Notes: generated by a model from the sequence alone, not told the origin. A stretch of DNA of 64,000 nt from JACVRW01 sp963826165 (GCA_963826165.1 CAWGWC010000017.1:1-64000); one strand, 5' to 3'. Shown: positions 44,428 to 53,253, counted from the first letter of the stretch. Numbers and translations: made by a program.

Positions 44428-44471
44428 GGCAGGCTAGGACTCGAGAGCCGGCAGGCTAGGACTCGAGAGCC
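44428..44471. repeat. perfect tandem duplication, 2 x 22 bp, at a gene 3' end
   Basis: GGCAGGCTAGGACTCGAGAGCC occurs at 44428-44449 and again at 44450-44471 without a mismatch (unit quoted from its edges). The second copy includes the stop codon and last residues (LES) of the RsbA-like gene, so the first copy lies just past the stop. It looks like a recent slippage or duplication event. Confidence 0.9.
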
Positions 44472-45412
44472 ACGGACACGGTCACGACGGTGCCGGCCGG
44501 GCCGCGGCCGATCTCCACGGCATCGCAGGTCAGGCGCGCGATCGGCAGGCCCCAGCCGCCCCCCGCCGGATTGTCGGGAGTGAGCCAGCCGGTACGCGGA
44601 TCGAGGTGGCCGCGGCCGCCGTCGGTGACCTGGCAGACGAGCTCACCGCCGTGCTGCCAGAGCCTGATTCGTACGGGCGGGGTGCCGTGACGTTCGGCGT
44701 TGGTGGCCACCTCCTGAACGGCGAGGACGACGTCATCGAGGCGTTCGGGCGCCACTCCGAGGCGCTCGGCCTCCCTGCGGGCGGCGACCCGCAGCTCGGG
44801 CCAGGGGAGAGGCAGATCGACCGCCGAGCGCGGCGGGTCCGGAGCCGCGCCGGGCAGGTAGCGGTCCGGGGCCACGAACTCGGGCGAAGGCACAGCGGCG
44901 CCGTCCTCGATCAACTCGGGGTGTGTGCGCGCGGCGATCTCGAGGACAGACGCGGGGAGCGAGCGGGCGTCGAAGAGGCTCACGAGCCGAAGCGCCACGC
45001 CGGCCAGGACGTGGTTGGTCACGGATTCGAGCCGGGCCCACTCGCGGGTGGCCGCGTCCGAGCCGTCCCAGGTCCATTCGTCGATCAGCCGCACCACGGC
45101 GCCCGGGCGGGCCTCGGCGGTCAGCCTGCGCATCTCCTGCAGGCGCTGGAAGGGATGGGAAAACCAGTCGCCGGTGGCACGCAGCTCAACCTGTCCCGCG
45201 TCCGGGCCGAGCTCGGCCCGCAACGCGTCGAGCGTGGCGGGCTTGGCGGCCACCAGCACGGGGTCACCCGCCTCGAGGCCGACGCGCACGAACGCCGCCG
45301 TGGTCGCTGTGAGCTGGCTCTGGGAGCGGTAGATCAGCGCCTGGTGCGAGAGCCGCTCGGAGACCACGGACTCGCGCCTCGGAGCTGGGGTGGCACCGGC
45401 GCCGACGGGCAT
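44456..45412 (-). CDS. RsbA-like anti-sigma regulatory protein (MEDS + HATPase)
   Basis: 318 residues, ATG at 45412. N-terminal MEDS (methanogen/methylotroph sensor) domain at about 20-180: HQALIYRSQSQLTATTAAFV, GLEAGDPVLVAAKPATLDAL, and VVRLIDEWTWDG. The C-terminal GHKL ATPase domain has VVLAVQEVATNAERHG (N box), TDGGRGHLDPRTG and GGGWGLPIARLTCD. This is the layout of RsbA-type regulators that act on sigma-B-like factors or anti-anti-sigma proteins. No sigma factor is adjacent. Confidence 0.85.
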   Translation of the reverse strand: MPVGAGATPAPRRESVVSERLSHQALIYRSQSQLTATTAAFVRVGLEAGDPVLVAAKPATLDALRAELGPDAGQVELRATGDWFSHPFQRLQEMRRLTAEARPGAVVRLIDEWTWDGSDAATREWARLESVTNHVLAGVALRLVSLFDARSLPASVLEIAARTHPELIEDGAAVPSPEFVAPDRYLPGAAPDPPRSAVDLPLPWPELRVAARREAERLGVAPERLDDVVLAVQEVATNAERHGTPPVRIRLWQHGGELVCQVTDGGRGHLDPRTGWLTPDNPAGGGWGLPIARLTCDAVEIGRGPAGTVVTVSVALES

Positions 45413-45416
45413 GCGG

Positions 45417-45608
45417 TCAGCGCCCGGGCGCGGCGCTGTGGCGCGCCAGCCCGTTCGCGACGCGACGAGAGCGCCACGTCAACGTGAGTCCACGGCGACG
45501 CCGCCGGCGGGTCACGACGGGCTGTGCTGACGCCTGCGCAGGGGCGTAGGGGCTCCGGTCCGCGTAGATGTGCTGTGAGGCGTAGGCCAGGGGGAGGGCG
45601 GGGATCAT
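45417..45608 (-). CDS. possible small basic protein
   Basis: 63 residues from ATG at 45608: MIPALPLAYASQHIYADRSP, then an Arg-rich middle (TRRRRRRGLTLTWRSRR). Nothing is recognised. It lies 4 bp before the RsbA-like gene on the same strand and fills an otherwise empty 263-bp gap. The frame could extend to GTG 45656. Coding status is uncertain because Arg-rich frames arise by chance at this G+C content. Confidence 0.35.
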   Translation of the reverse strand: MIPALPLAYASQHIYADRSPYAPAQASAQPVVTRRRRRRGLTLTWRSRRVANGLARHSAAPGR

Positions 45609-45675
45609 GCGAGCAGAATCTCGCTTCGCCGACCTCTTGTGTGAGGGGTTCGTCACAGAGTGCGAACCCGGATCC

Positions 45676-45990
45676 TCAGGGGACGTTCGGGTTCACGCCA
45701 GGATCCGGGGAGGGCTGGTTGTCGTGCACGCCGTGCTCGAGGTGGGGCGGTTCGGGATCGGGCCCGTCCAGGTCGTTCGGGGGATCGGGCACATCGCTGT
45801 CGGACAGCTCGGCCGGGGACCCGGCGCGACGCCGCCTCAGCGAGCTCCAGCAGTCGTCGAGCTCCTTGCGCACCGACTGCAGGCGATGCTGCTCCTGGTC
45901 GGTCAGGCCGCCGGACTCGCTGGCCCGCCACAGGCGGTGCTCCTCCTCGACGAGGCTTTCGATCCGATCGAGGACGGGTTGCTCATTCAT
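45676..45990 (-). CDS. DUF2630 family protein
   Basis: 104 residues from ATG at 45990: VLDRIESLVEEEHRLWR, then LTDQEQHRLQSVRKELDDCW and SLRRRRA. The first 65 residues are the complete DUF2630 helical hairpin, a common actinobacterial family of unknown function. The C-terminus is a Pro/Asp-rich tail (PDPPNDLDGPDPEPP). It overlaps the pucR-like gene by 8 bp. Confidence 0.85.
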   Translation of the reverse strand: MNEQPVLDRIESLVEEEHRLWRASESGGLTDQEQHRLQSVRKELDDCWSSLRRRRAGSPAELSDSDVPDPPNDLDGPDPEPPHLEHGVHDNQPSPDPGVNPNVP

Positions 45991-47194
45991 GGCGTTTGAG
46001 ATTAGTGCCCCGCCGCGCGGCCCGTTCGCGCAGCGCCAGCTCGAGCTCGAAGCGCGCCTCCGGGTCCTCGAGCTGAGCTTCGAGCAGCTCACGCAGCCGG
46101 GCGAGCCGGTAGCGCGCAGTCTGGGGGTGGACGTCCATCGCCACGGCCATGGCCGCTGCGTTGCCGTGACAGCGCAGGTAGGCGAGCGCCGTCTCCTCCA
46201 TCCGCAGGCGCCCCTTGGCCGTCAGGTCGTCGAGGGCGCCCAGCCGGCGCCGGGCTATTCGCTCCACCAGTCCGGCGTTCTCGTGCAGCAGCAGCTCGCC
46301 GAGCTGCTCGTCAGCCAGGATCAGGCCGCTCTCGGCGACGTTGCGTGCCTCCGCGGCCCGCAGCGCGCTGCGGGCGAGCATCCACGACTCGCCCAGCTCG
46401 GACACCGTCCCCGGCGGCCCCAGCGCCGCAAGGCCCCCCTCCGCGGCCTGTGCGAGCTGGTCGCGCCGCCCGGGCCCGTCAGGGTCGGGCACCACCGCAC
46501 AGCCGCGGCCGCGCAGCCCGGCGCTGATCACGTCCTGAGGAAGCCGGCGAACCAGCCGGCCCAGCGACTCCTCGGGGCAGGCCAGCGCGGCCACCCGGCG
46601 CGGGAGCGCCCAGCCCGCCCGGCGCGCCGCTGCCGCCAGCTCGTCGGGTTCGGCCGGCGGCGCGTCGCTCAGCAGCAGCGCGATGAGCTCGCGCCGGCGG
46701 CGCTGACGCTCCCCCTCGCGCTCCGAGCGCGCCTCGGCGTATCCCTCCACCGAGTCCGCGGAGAGCTCCTCGATGTAGGCGAAGATCGATTCCGCCAGCG
46801 TGCTGAGCAGCTCCGGGTCGAGCTCGGCCCGCCGGGCGGCGCCGGCCAGCCGGCGCCACGCCACCCGCGCGCCCACTCGGTACGCGGACTGCAGCGCGTC
46901 GAGCGTGCGGCCCTGGCGCAGCTCTCCCCGCCCGAGGTTGACGTAGACATCGCGACCGGGCTCGCGGCCGCTGTCGGGATCTCGGATCAGCGCCACGAAC
47001 TGGCGCAGCGCCTCGGCCACGCCGGTGCGCACACCGTGGCCGAACGCGCCCTCGAACGGGCGGGCGTACTCGGGCACCTCGCGGGCGATGGTGGCCAGGA
47101 TCTCCCCGGACACGGCCGTCAGCTCGGGCTCGATGACGTCGGCCACCTCGGGCGGGAGGCGCCGCCACGGCTCGCTGTCGGCTTCTTTTATCAC
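45983..47194 (-). CDS. PucR-family transcriptional regulator
   Basis: 403 residues, GTG at 47194. There is a GGDEF-like/PucR middle region and a C-terminal PucR helix-turn-helix (LRMEETALAYLRCHGNAAAM, MDVHPQTARYRLARLREL). The N-terminal 150 residues form a helical RsbRD-like sensor (EILATIAREVPEYARPFEGA, ALQSAYRVGARVAWRRL). It is divergent from a fatty-acid desaturase gene, which it probably controls, and is followed by DUF2630. Confidence 0.88.
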   Translation of the reverse strand: MIKEADSEPWRRLPPEVADVIEPELTAVSGEILATIAREVPEYARPFEGAFGHGVRTGVAEALRQFVALIRDPDSGREPGRDVYVNLGRGELRQGRTLDALQSAYRVGARVAWRRLAGAARRAELDPELLSTLAESIFAYIEELSADSVEGYAEARSEREGERQRRRRELIALLLSDAPPAEPDELAAAARRAGWALPRRVAALACPEESLGRLVRRLPQDVISAGLRGRGCAVVPDPDGPGRRDQLAQAAEGGLAALGPPGTVSELGESWMLARSALRAAEARNVAESGLILADEQLGELLLHENAGLVERIARRRLGALDDLTAKGRLRMEETALAYLRCHGNAAAMAVAMDVHPQTARYRLARLRELLEAQLEDPEARFELELALRERAARRGTNLKRHE

Positions 47195-47212
47195 TCAGGA
47201 GATAAGAACTTC

Positions 47213-47234
47213 GTTTGAAACTGCGGTTTGAACC
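47213..47234. promoter_or_regulatory. direct repeats GTTTGAA between pucR and the desaturase gene
   Basis: GTTTGAAAC at 47213-47221 and GTTTGAACC at 47226-47234 are 13 bp apart, in the 77-bp divergent region. They may be half-sites for the PucR regulator. No clean -35/-10 pair with 17-bp spacing was found here. Confidence 0.4.
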
Positions 47235-47271
47235 GTAGTACACCGGCCCGGACGCACATATCCTGCTGTCA

Positions 47272-48201
47272 ATGACCAGGATCGAGAAGTACGTCAACCT
47301 CGGGGCCGTCGTACTCCCCTTCGTCGCGACCATCGCCGCAATCGTGCTGTTGTGGAACAGCGTGGTGTCGGCCACTGATCTCGCGATCCTCGCAGTGATG
47401 TACGTGCTCACCGGCCTGGGCGTGACCGTCGGCTTCCACCGGCTGCTCACCCACCGCTCCTTCCAGGTCGCGAAGCCCGTGGAGTACACCTTCGCCGTGC
47501 TGGGCTCGATGGCCGTGCAGGGCCCGGTGATCAACTGGGTGGCCGACCATCGCAAGCATCACGCGCACTCCGACGAGGAGGGCGATCCGCACAGCCCCCA
47601 CGTCGGCCACGGAGAGGGCGTGGGCTCTGTGTTCCGCGGCCTCTGGCACGCCCACGTCGGGTGGCTGCTCGAGACCCAGGGCCAGGCCGGCCGGCGCAAG
47701 TACGCCCCCGATCTCGCCGAGGACCGCGGCATGCGGCTTATCAACCGCCGCTTCCCCCTGATCGTGCTGGGCAGCCTCCTCATCCCCGCGCTCGCCGGCT
47801 ACCTCCTCACCGGCACGCTGCTCGGCGCCTTGACCGGCTACCTCTGGGGGGGTCTGGTGCGCATCTTCCTGGTGCACCACATCACCTGGAGCGTCAACTC
47901 CGTCTGCCACTTCCTGGGCAGCCGCCGTTTCGAGACCGACGACCAGTCGCGCAACGTCTTCTGGCTCGCCCTTCCGTCCTTCGGCGAGTCCTGGCACCAC
48001 AACCACCATGCTTTCCCGCGCTCGGCCTCGCACGGTCTCAAGCGCTGGGAGATCGATCCGTCCGCGATCGTGATCTCGGCGATGGAGAAGGTGGGCCTGG
48101 CGCGCAACGTGGTGCGGATCACGCCCGAGCGCCAGGTCGAGCGCCAGACCGGTGGAACGCCTCAGCGTCACACGCCCGCCGTCGAGAGCCGCGCCTCCTA
48201 G
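47272..48201 (+). CDS. acyl-CoA / acyl-lipid delta-9 desaturase
   Basis: 309 residues, ATG at 47272. All three histidine boxes of membrane di-iron desaturases: HRLLTH near residue 57, HRKHH near residue 93 and HNHH (ESWHHNHHAFP) near residue 243. Four hydrophobic helices in two pairs flank them. It introduces a double bond in membrane fatty acids, as in stearoyl-CoA desaturases and mycobacterial DesA3. Control by the divergent PucR regulator is likely. The last four bases overlap the convergent histidine kinase gene. Confidence 0.93.
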   Translation: MTRIEKYVNLGAVVLPFVATIAAIVLLWNSVVSATDLAILAVMYVLTGLGVTVGFHRLLTHRSFQVAKPVEYTFAVLGSMAVQGPVINWVADHRKHHAHSDEEGDPHSPHVGHGEGVGSVFRGLWHAHVGWLLETQGQAGRRKYAPDLAEDRGMRLINRRFPLIVLGSLLIPALAGYLLTGTLLGALTGYLWGGLVRIFLVHHITWSVNSVCHFLGSRRFETDDQSRNVFWLALPSFGESWHHNHHAFPRSASHGLKRWEIDPSAIVISAMEKVGLARNVVRITPERQVERQTGGTPQRHTPAVESRAS

Positions 48202-49256
48202 ACCCGCGGCAGGCGCATCCGCACGCGGGCTCCCCTGACCGAGTCCGCAAACCAGATCTCGCCACCGTGGGCCTCCACGATCGCCCGGCAGATGGTCAGG
48301 CCGAGACCCGTGCCCTCGCCCGGAGAACGGGCGGCGCCGTCACCTCCCCGATAGAACGGCTCGAAGGCGTGCTCTCGCTCCTCGGGTGAGAGCCCGCGCC
48401 CGTTGTCGGCCACCTCGATCTCCACGCCGGCGCCGTTGGACTCGGCCAGCACGGTCACGCTGCCGTCGGCCGGCGTGTGGCGAATCGCATTCTGGATCAG
48501 GTTGAACAACACCCGCTGGAGCTTCTCGGGGTTGGCCCGCGGGGCGGCCAGGCCGTCGGGCACGGACGCACTCACCGCCACGCCGCCGGCCTCGGCCTGG
48601 GCACGCATCGCCGCCACCGTCTCCTCCACCAGCTCGTCCAGCCGCACCTGCTCCATCGACCACTCGATGTCTCCCGCCTCGAGCCGGGACAGCTCGAACA
48701 GGTCCTCGATCAGCCCGGATAGCGAATCGATGTGCACCGACATCTGCTCGAGGTAGCGGCGGCGCGTGGCGGGGTCCACCATGTCGTCCTCGACCGCGTC
48801 GGCGAGCAGGCGCAGCGACGTGAGCGGAGTACGCAGGTCGTGGCTCACCGCGGCCACCAGATCGCGGCGCGCGGCTTCGCCGGCGTCGCGCTGGGCGATC
48901 ACGTCGCGCGACAGGAGGAGGGTGGAGTAGGCCGTGAGCCCGCCGGCGAGCAGGACGAGCAGGACCATCACGAGCGCGTCGTGCCCGGAGATGAACATGA
49001 GCAGGGCCACGACGACCACGCCGGCGGTCACGAGGCCGACGGTTGCGCCCAGCGCCAGCGCAAACTGGCGGGCGAGGGACCCGCTCGGGGGCCGGCGGCG
49101 CACCAGCGCGTGGGCGGCGAGGATGACCGGCGCGCCGGAGGCGAGCACGAACAGGAACATCAGCAGGCCGTCCCGCGGCGCATAGACGAGCCCGAGCACG
49201 AGGCCGGCCGCGGCAGCGGCCAGGGCCAGACCCACGAGCCCGCGCACGAGCGTCAC
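48198..49256 (-). CDS. membrane sensor histidine kinase
   Basis: 352 residues from GTG at 49256, overlapping the response-regulator stop as GTGA. Four N-terminal hydrophobic helices in about the first 120 residues, no large extracellular domain, then the H box VAAVSHDLRTPLTSLR with the phospho-His near residue 143, N box FNLIQNAIRHTPADGS, G1 VADNGRGL and G2 GEGTGLGLTICRA. The short sensor suggests membrane or antibiotic stress sensing. Confidence 0.92.
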   Translation of the reverse strand: MTLVRGLVGLALAAAAAGLVLGLVYAPRDGLLMFLFVLASGAPVILAAHALVRRRPPSGSLARQFALALGATVGLVTAGVVVVALLMFISGHDALVMVLLVLLAGGLTAYSTLLLSRDVIAQRDAGEAARRDLVAAVSHDLRTPLTSLRLLADAVEDDMVDPATRRRYLEQMSVHIDSLSGLIEDLFELSRLEAGDIEWSMEQVRLDELVEETVAAMRAQAEAGGVAVSASVPDGLAAPRANPEKLQRVLFNLIQNAIRHTPADGSVTVLAESNGAGVEIEVADNGRGLSPEEREHAFEPFYRGGDGAARSPGEGTGLGLTICRAIVEAHGGEIWFADSVRGARVRMRLPRV

Positions 49257-49945
49257 GGCTGGAACCGGTAGCCCACTCCCCACACGGTCTGGAGCCGCCG
49301 GGGATGGGAGGGATCGTCCTCGATCTTCGCCCGCAGGCGGCGCATGTGCACCGTGACGGTCGAGGTGTCGGTGTAGAAGCTGTACTGCCACACCGCGTCC
49401 ATCAGCTGGTCGCGCGAGAAGACCTGGCCGGGATGGCGCGCCAGGTGCAGGAGCAGGTCGTACTCGAGCACCGTCAGAGCGACCTCGCCGTCGCCGCGGG
49501 TCACGCGGCGGGCCGCAGGGTCGACTGTCAGATCCCCGAAGACGATCGGCTCGGCCGGTTCCGGAGCGTTGTCGGCGCGGCGCAGCACCGCGTCCACGCG
49601 GGCCACCAGCTCGCCGGGCGAGAACGGCTTGACCACGTAGTCGTCCGCTCCGCGGCGCAGGCCGGTGATCCGGTCGGACGGCTCGCCCTTGGCCGTCAAG
49701 AGGATGACCGAGACCCGCCCGCGTTCGTGCAGCCGGCGCATGACCTCGAGGCCGTCCATGCCGGGCATCATCAGATCGAGCACCACCAGGTCCGGATCGA
49801 TCTCGCTGGCGACCTCGAGCGCGCTCGGCCCGTCGGCGGCCACGTGGGCCGAGTAGCCGGCATGCTCGAGGTAGCGCGACAGGACGTCGGTGACGGTGGG
49901 CTCGTCGTCCACGACCAGAACGGAGCCGCGCGCGGCTGAGCTCAT
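49253..49945 (-). CDS. OmpR/PhoB-family response regulator
   Basis: 230 residues, ATG at 49945. The receiver domain has the acidic pair VDDEP, the phospho-Asp in VVLDLMMPGMDG near residue 55, and Lys in DDYVVKPF near residue 105. The C-terminal winged helix ends with VTVHMRRLRAKIEDDP and LQTVWGVGYRF. It is translationally coupled to the downstream histidine kinase, forming a standard two-component pair. Target genes are unknown. Confidence 0.94.
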   Translation of the reverse strand: MSSAARGSVLVVDDEPTVTDVLSRYLEHAGYSAHVAADGPSALEVASEIDPDLVVLDLMMPGMDGLEVMRRLHERGRVSVILLTAKGEPSDRITGLRRGADDYVVKPFSPGELVARVDAVLRRADNAPEPAEPIVFGDLTVDPAARRVTRGDGEVALTVLEYDLLLHLARHPGQVFSRDQLMDAVWQYSFYTDTSTVTVHMRRLRAKIEDDPSHPRRLQTVWGVGYRFQP

Positions 49946-50004
49946 CCTACGGAGTCTGGCAGCGTGAGGGGTGCGCGGCGCCCGGCGTAAGGACTCTGTA
50001 ACGG

Positions 50005-51063
50005 TCAGCCCAGGAGGCGCGGCACCACCCGCTCGGCCACGGTCCTCTGGACCACTTCGGCGCGCAGCGGCCGCAGGAGCTCGGCGGCCCGGCCGCGGTA
50101 GGCGTCCACCCGCTCCGGGTCCAGGGCGAACGCCGCGCGGATGGCCGGTGCCAGCGCGGCGCCGTCGATCCGTGAGGCCACGAGCTCCGGCTCCAGCTGC
50201 CGCGAGATCCTCAGCGCCTCGAACGGACCACCCGACGGCACGGTGGCCACCAGGGCGCCGTCGGCCAGCGCCTCGAGGGGCGCCTGCCCGAAGTCCTCCC
50301 AGCGCGCCCCGGCGGCGTACACGTGGGCGCGCCGCATTCGCGCGCGGAACTCCGAGGCGGGCACGGTGCCCTTCAGATCGAGCGTGGCCGGCTCGGGCAC
50401 GCCGGTGCGGCGCAGATGGGCGCGCGCCGTCTCGGGAGCGAGGCCGTACACCTCCAGGCGCGCCTCCGGCACGGCCGCGGCGGACCAGCCGGCCACGAGA
50501 ACGTCGAGGCCCTTGGCCTTGGGGTCGGGCACGTAGGCCACCGCCACGCGCTCGCGCTCGCCGCCGGCAGGCGGCCCCGACGCTTCGATCGGCGGGGACA
50601 CCACCACTGCCGGAGCGGCGCCCTCGGGAAGCTCCGACCGCGCCGCCTCACTGAGCGGGAGCACGAGCGCCGCCCGCGCGAGTCCCCGGCGTTCGAGGGC
50701 GTGGAGCGCAGCGTTGCGCGTGCCGGGGCGGTTCATGCGCGCGGGCGCGTCCAGTCGGACCGCATAGGGCACGTCGAGTTGCGGCAGCAGCATGGCCGCG
50801 GTGGTGGTGGAGACGACCAGTGCCCTCGGCCGAAGCCGCTCGAGCCCCGCGCGGGTGGCTCGGCGCACAGCGTGCATCTCGATCAGGTCGTTCGCGGGAT
50901 ACCCGCGCCTGAGTCGCGAGGCCAGGCCGAAGCCCACCGACAGCGCTTCGACGCTCACCCCGGACGAGCGGATCTGCTCGACGAACACCCGATCGGTGTG
51001 GCGCCAGCCGAGCGTGGTGCCGAGCGAGACCAGCAGGATGTCCGGCGAGGGGGAGGGGCTCAT
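50005..51063 (-). CDS. glycosyltransferase (GT-B, family 4-like)
   Basis: 352 residues from ATG at 51063 (SPSPSPDILLVSLGTTLGWRH). Rossmann-like N-domain with ALVVSTTTAAMLLPQLDVPY. The C-domain has VAYVPDPKAKGLDVLVAGW, VYAAGARWEDFGQAPLEALADGALVATV, which is the E-x7-E nucleotide-sugar region of GT4 enzymes. Donor and acceptor unknown; there are no other polysaccharide genes beside it. Confidence 0.85.
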   Translation of the reverse strand: MSPSPSPDILLVSLGTTLGWRHTDRVFVEQIRSSGVSVEALSVGFGLASRLRRGYPANDLIEMHAVRRATRAGLERLRPRALVVSTTTAAMLLPQLDVPYAVRLDAPARMNRPGTRNAALHALERRGLARAALVLPLSEAARSELPEGAAPAVVVSPPIEASGPPAGGERERVAVAYVPDPKAKGLDVLVAGWSAAAVPEARLEVYGLAPETARAHLRRTGVPEPATLDLKGTVPASEFRARMRRAHVYAAGARWEDFGQAPLEALADGALVATVPSGGPFEALRISRQLEPELVASRIDGAALAPAIRAAFALDPERVDAYRGRAAELLRPLRAEVVQRTVAERVVPRLLG

Positions 51064-51122
51064 CGATGGACGCGCGGCCGCGTCTGCCGGCGTCCACCGA
51101 CCCCGGCTTCCGGTCGCTTCAG

Positions 51123-51208
<86 letters not shown>

Positions 51209-51284
51209 GTCAGGGCGCTGAGTATAGAGCCGGGTGTGCGATAGCCGTCCGGGCTTGATGCCGTCCGACACCCGGGGTACTCTG

Positions 51285-51298
51285 CGAACACATGTTCG
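51285..51298. promoter_or_regulatory. SOS box (LexA operator)
   Basis: CGAACACATGTTCG is a perfect 14-bp palindrome of the CGAAC-N4-GTTCG type used by Gram-positive and actinobacterial LexA. It is 38 bp before the lexA ATG, so lexA is autoregulated. Confidence 0.93.
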
Positions 51299-51335
51299 AA
51301 TCAGGCAAGCGAAACAGCGTCCGCGGGAGGTCCTG

Positions 51336-51950
51336 ATGGTCGAGCTGAATCTGACCAAGCGACAGCGGGAGATATTCGACTACGTCAAGCAGTACGGGGC
51401 GGAACACGGCTATCCGCCCACCGTGCGTGACATCGGCAAGGCGATCGGGCTCACCTCGTCGTCGACGGTGCACGCGCATCTGGCCAATCTGGAGAAGCTC
51501 GGCCTGCTGCGGCGTGATCCGACCAAGCCGCGGGCGATCGAGGTCCTGGTCGACCGGGCCAAGGCGGCGGTCGTGCCGTCGGGTCTGCCCGTCGTCGGGC
51601 AGGTGGCCGCCGGCCATCCCGTGCTCGCCGACGAGAACATCGAGGAGTACGTGCCGGTGCCGCAGATCGCGGGCGGCGACGAGGGCGAGTTCGTCCTGCG
51701 CGTCAAGGGCGACTCGATGATCAATGCCGGGATCTTCGAGGGCGACTACGTGGTCGTGCGCCCGCAGAAGACGGCCTCCGACGGTGAGATCGTCGTGGCC
51801 CTGCTGGGCGACGAGGCCACCGTCAAGCGCTTCTACAAGGAGAAGGACCAGGTGCGCCTGCAGCCCGAGAACGATGCACTCGAGCCGATTCGCAGCCGCG
51901 ACGTCACCCTGGTCGGCCGCGTGGTCGGAGTATGCAGGAGGGTGTCATGA
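51336..51950 (+). CDS. lexA: SOS repressor LexA
   Basis: 204 residues, ATG at 51336 with GGGAGG upstream. Winged helix LTKRQREIFDYVKQYGAEHG, PTVRDIGKAIGLTSSSTVHAHL; cleavage site Ala-Gly in VGQVAAGHPV; catalytic Ser in VKGDSMINAGI and Lys in DEATVKRFYKE. It represses DNA-damage genes and self-cleaves when RecA* forms. The stop overlaps the ATG of a small zinc-ribbon gene, which is therefore also SOS-controlled. Confidence 0.97.
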   Translation: MVELNLTKRQREIFDYVKQYGAEHGYPPTVRDIGKAIGLTSSSTVHAHLANLEKLGLLRRDPTKPRAIEVLVDRAKAAVVPSGLPVVGQVAAGHPVLADENIEEYVPVPQIAGGDEGEFVLRVKGDSMINAGIFEGDYVVVRPQKTASDGEIVVALLGDEATVKRFYKEKDQVRLQPENDALEPIRSRDVTLVGRVVGVCRRVS

Positions 51951-52183
51951 CCACGGCGCTGCTGGAATCGCCGGCCCGCCTGTTCGCCGAGTCCGGCGAG
52001 CTGACCCCGGTGGACGGCGGGAGCGGAACCCTCGAGGAGCGGCTCGCTCGGGCCTGGCGCTCACTTCAGGCCTGCGGCGTGGCCGTATGCCCGGTGTGCC
52101 GGTCGCGGATGGCGCGTACCGAGGGCGACCGCAACACCGGCCACGACGGAGAGTGCGTCGACTGTGGCTCGCGCCTGAGCTGA
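51947..52183 (+). CDS. small zinc-ribbon protein coupled to lexA
   Basis: 78 residues, ATG at 51947 overlapping the lexA TGA (ATGA). The N-terminal 40 residues are acidic/helical (ALLESPARLFAESGELTPVD, LEERLARAWRSLQ). They are followed by a zinc ribbon with CPVCRSRM and CVDCGSRL. No function is known. Position in the SOS operon suggests a DNA- or protein-binding adaptor in the damage response; that is inference. Confidence 0.75.
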   Translation: MTTALLESPARLFAESGELTPVDGGSGTLEERLARAWRSLQACGVAVCPVCRSRMARTEGDRNTGHDGECVDCGSRLS

Positions 52184-52281
52184 CCCGGCTCAGGTGAGCG
52201 TGCCGAGCCTCGGGGCCACGCGGGCGGGGGGTGGAGCCCGCGCAGCCCGAGGCTCGGTCGGTCGCGCCCGGAGGTCAGGCG

Positions 52282-52626
52282 CTACCAGATGAAGGTTTCG
52301 ATCACCTCGGCGACCTTGTCGGCCGGAACCGGGGAGATGTCGACCTCCCAGGTCCGCCCGTCGATGGAGTTGCCGGCGGTGGCGGGGAAGCCCGCTTCCG
52401 TGAGCAGCCGGCGCACCACCACGGCGCGCAGGATGCACTCGCGGCCGCACCAGCGCACGTGGATGCCGAAGCTCCCGTCGTCGATCGGCCAGACGGTCAG
52501 CCGATCCGGGCGGACCGGGCCGAACGAATGGGCCGCCGACGCGGGGGGCCGGGTGGCGACGTGCTCGTCGCGCGAGGGGGCGCCGAGGGGCGATGGGGGG
52601 CTGACGGGCGATGGGGCGGGCGGCAT
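52282..52626 (-). CDS. uncharacterised protein with Pro-rich N-terminus
   Basis: 114 residues from ATG at 52626, preceded by GAGGTAACG. The first 35 residues are Pro/Ser-rich and probably disordered (MPPAPSPVSPPSPLGAPS). The rest (VRPDRLTVWPIDDGSFGIHV, RAVVVRRLLTEAGFPATAG) looks like a compact alpha/beta domain with two cysteines (WCGREC). Not recognised. It is divergent from the RNase P RNA gene. Confidence 0.6.
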   Translation of the reverse strand: MPPAPSPVSPPSPLGAPSRDEHVATRPPASAAHSFGPVRPDRLTVWPIDDGSFGIHVRWCGRECILRAVVVRRLLTEAGFPATAGNSIDGRTWEVDISPVPADKVAEVIETFIW

Positions 52627-52775
52627 TTCCGTTACCTCGATTTCCTGAATCCTTTCCGGTCGGAGGGCGTGGTGGCGGACCCTTCGCCCGGCATCAGTGT
52701 GCTGGGTTCGGCCCGTCCGGTGTGAGCCGTTCGTCACAGAAGTGGCCACCCACAGCCATCGCGCCTACCATTGAT

Positions 52776-53156
52776 GGGCCGGCCAAGCAGCCGCGGGGAG
52801 GTCGGGGAGAAAACCGGCCCTTCGAGGAAAGTCCGGACACCGCAGGGCAGGGTGGTCGGGGGACCGACCCGGGGAAACCCGCGGGAAAGTGCCACAGAAA
52901 CAAACCGCCCAAGCGCCGGGCCGCACGTGAGCCCGGTGCCGGCAAGGGTGAAAAGGTGCGGTAAGAGCGCACCGGCGCCGCGGTGACGCGGCGGCCAGGC
53001 AAACCCCACCCGGTGCAAGGCCAAGCAGGAGCGCTGACGCTGCCCGCCGAGCTCCAGGTAGGCCGCAGGGCCGAGAGGCCCCGCCCGGCGACCGGTGACG
53101 GTCGCGGGGCGAGATGGATGGCTGCTCTCGACAAAATCCGGCTTAACGGACGGCTA
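52776..53156 (+). ncRNA. rnpB: RNase P RNA, bacterial class A
   Basis: Conserved landmarks are in order: GAGGAAAGTCCGGACACCGC (CR-I) near 52823, GCCACAGAAACA near 52891, GGTAAGAGCGCACCGGC near 52959, and ACAAAATCCGGCTTA (CR-V) near 53131. P1 can form between GGCCGGCC (52777-52784) and GGACGGCT (53148-53155), which sets the ends. The RNA is the catalytic part of the enzyme that matures tRNA 5' ends. A TACCAT -10-like box lies at 52766. Confidence 0.95.
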
Positions 53157-53157
53157 C

Positions 53158-53193
53158 GGAAAGGACCCCCAGGTTGGGGGTCCTTTCCATTTT
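53158..53193 (+). terminator. strong terminator after rnpB
   Basis: GGAAAGGACCCCC (53158-53170), loop AGGTT, GGGGGTCCTTTCC (53176-53188), then ATTTTCC. The 13-bp perfect stem followed by T residues is two bases past the RNase P RNA. Confidence 0.93.
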
Positions 53194-53253
53194 CCGGGTT
53201 TGCGCAGCTACGAAAGCGGCTACGGCAGAGGAGAGGAGAGGGATAGAAACGAA

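Noticed and set aside
45607..45999. Plus-strand frame opposite DUF2630.
   Set aside because: The minus-strand translation gives the complete DUF2630 domain; the plus frame has no recognisable features.
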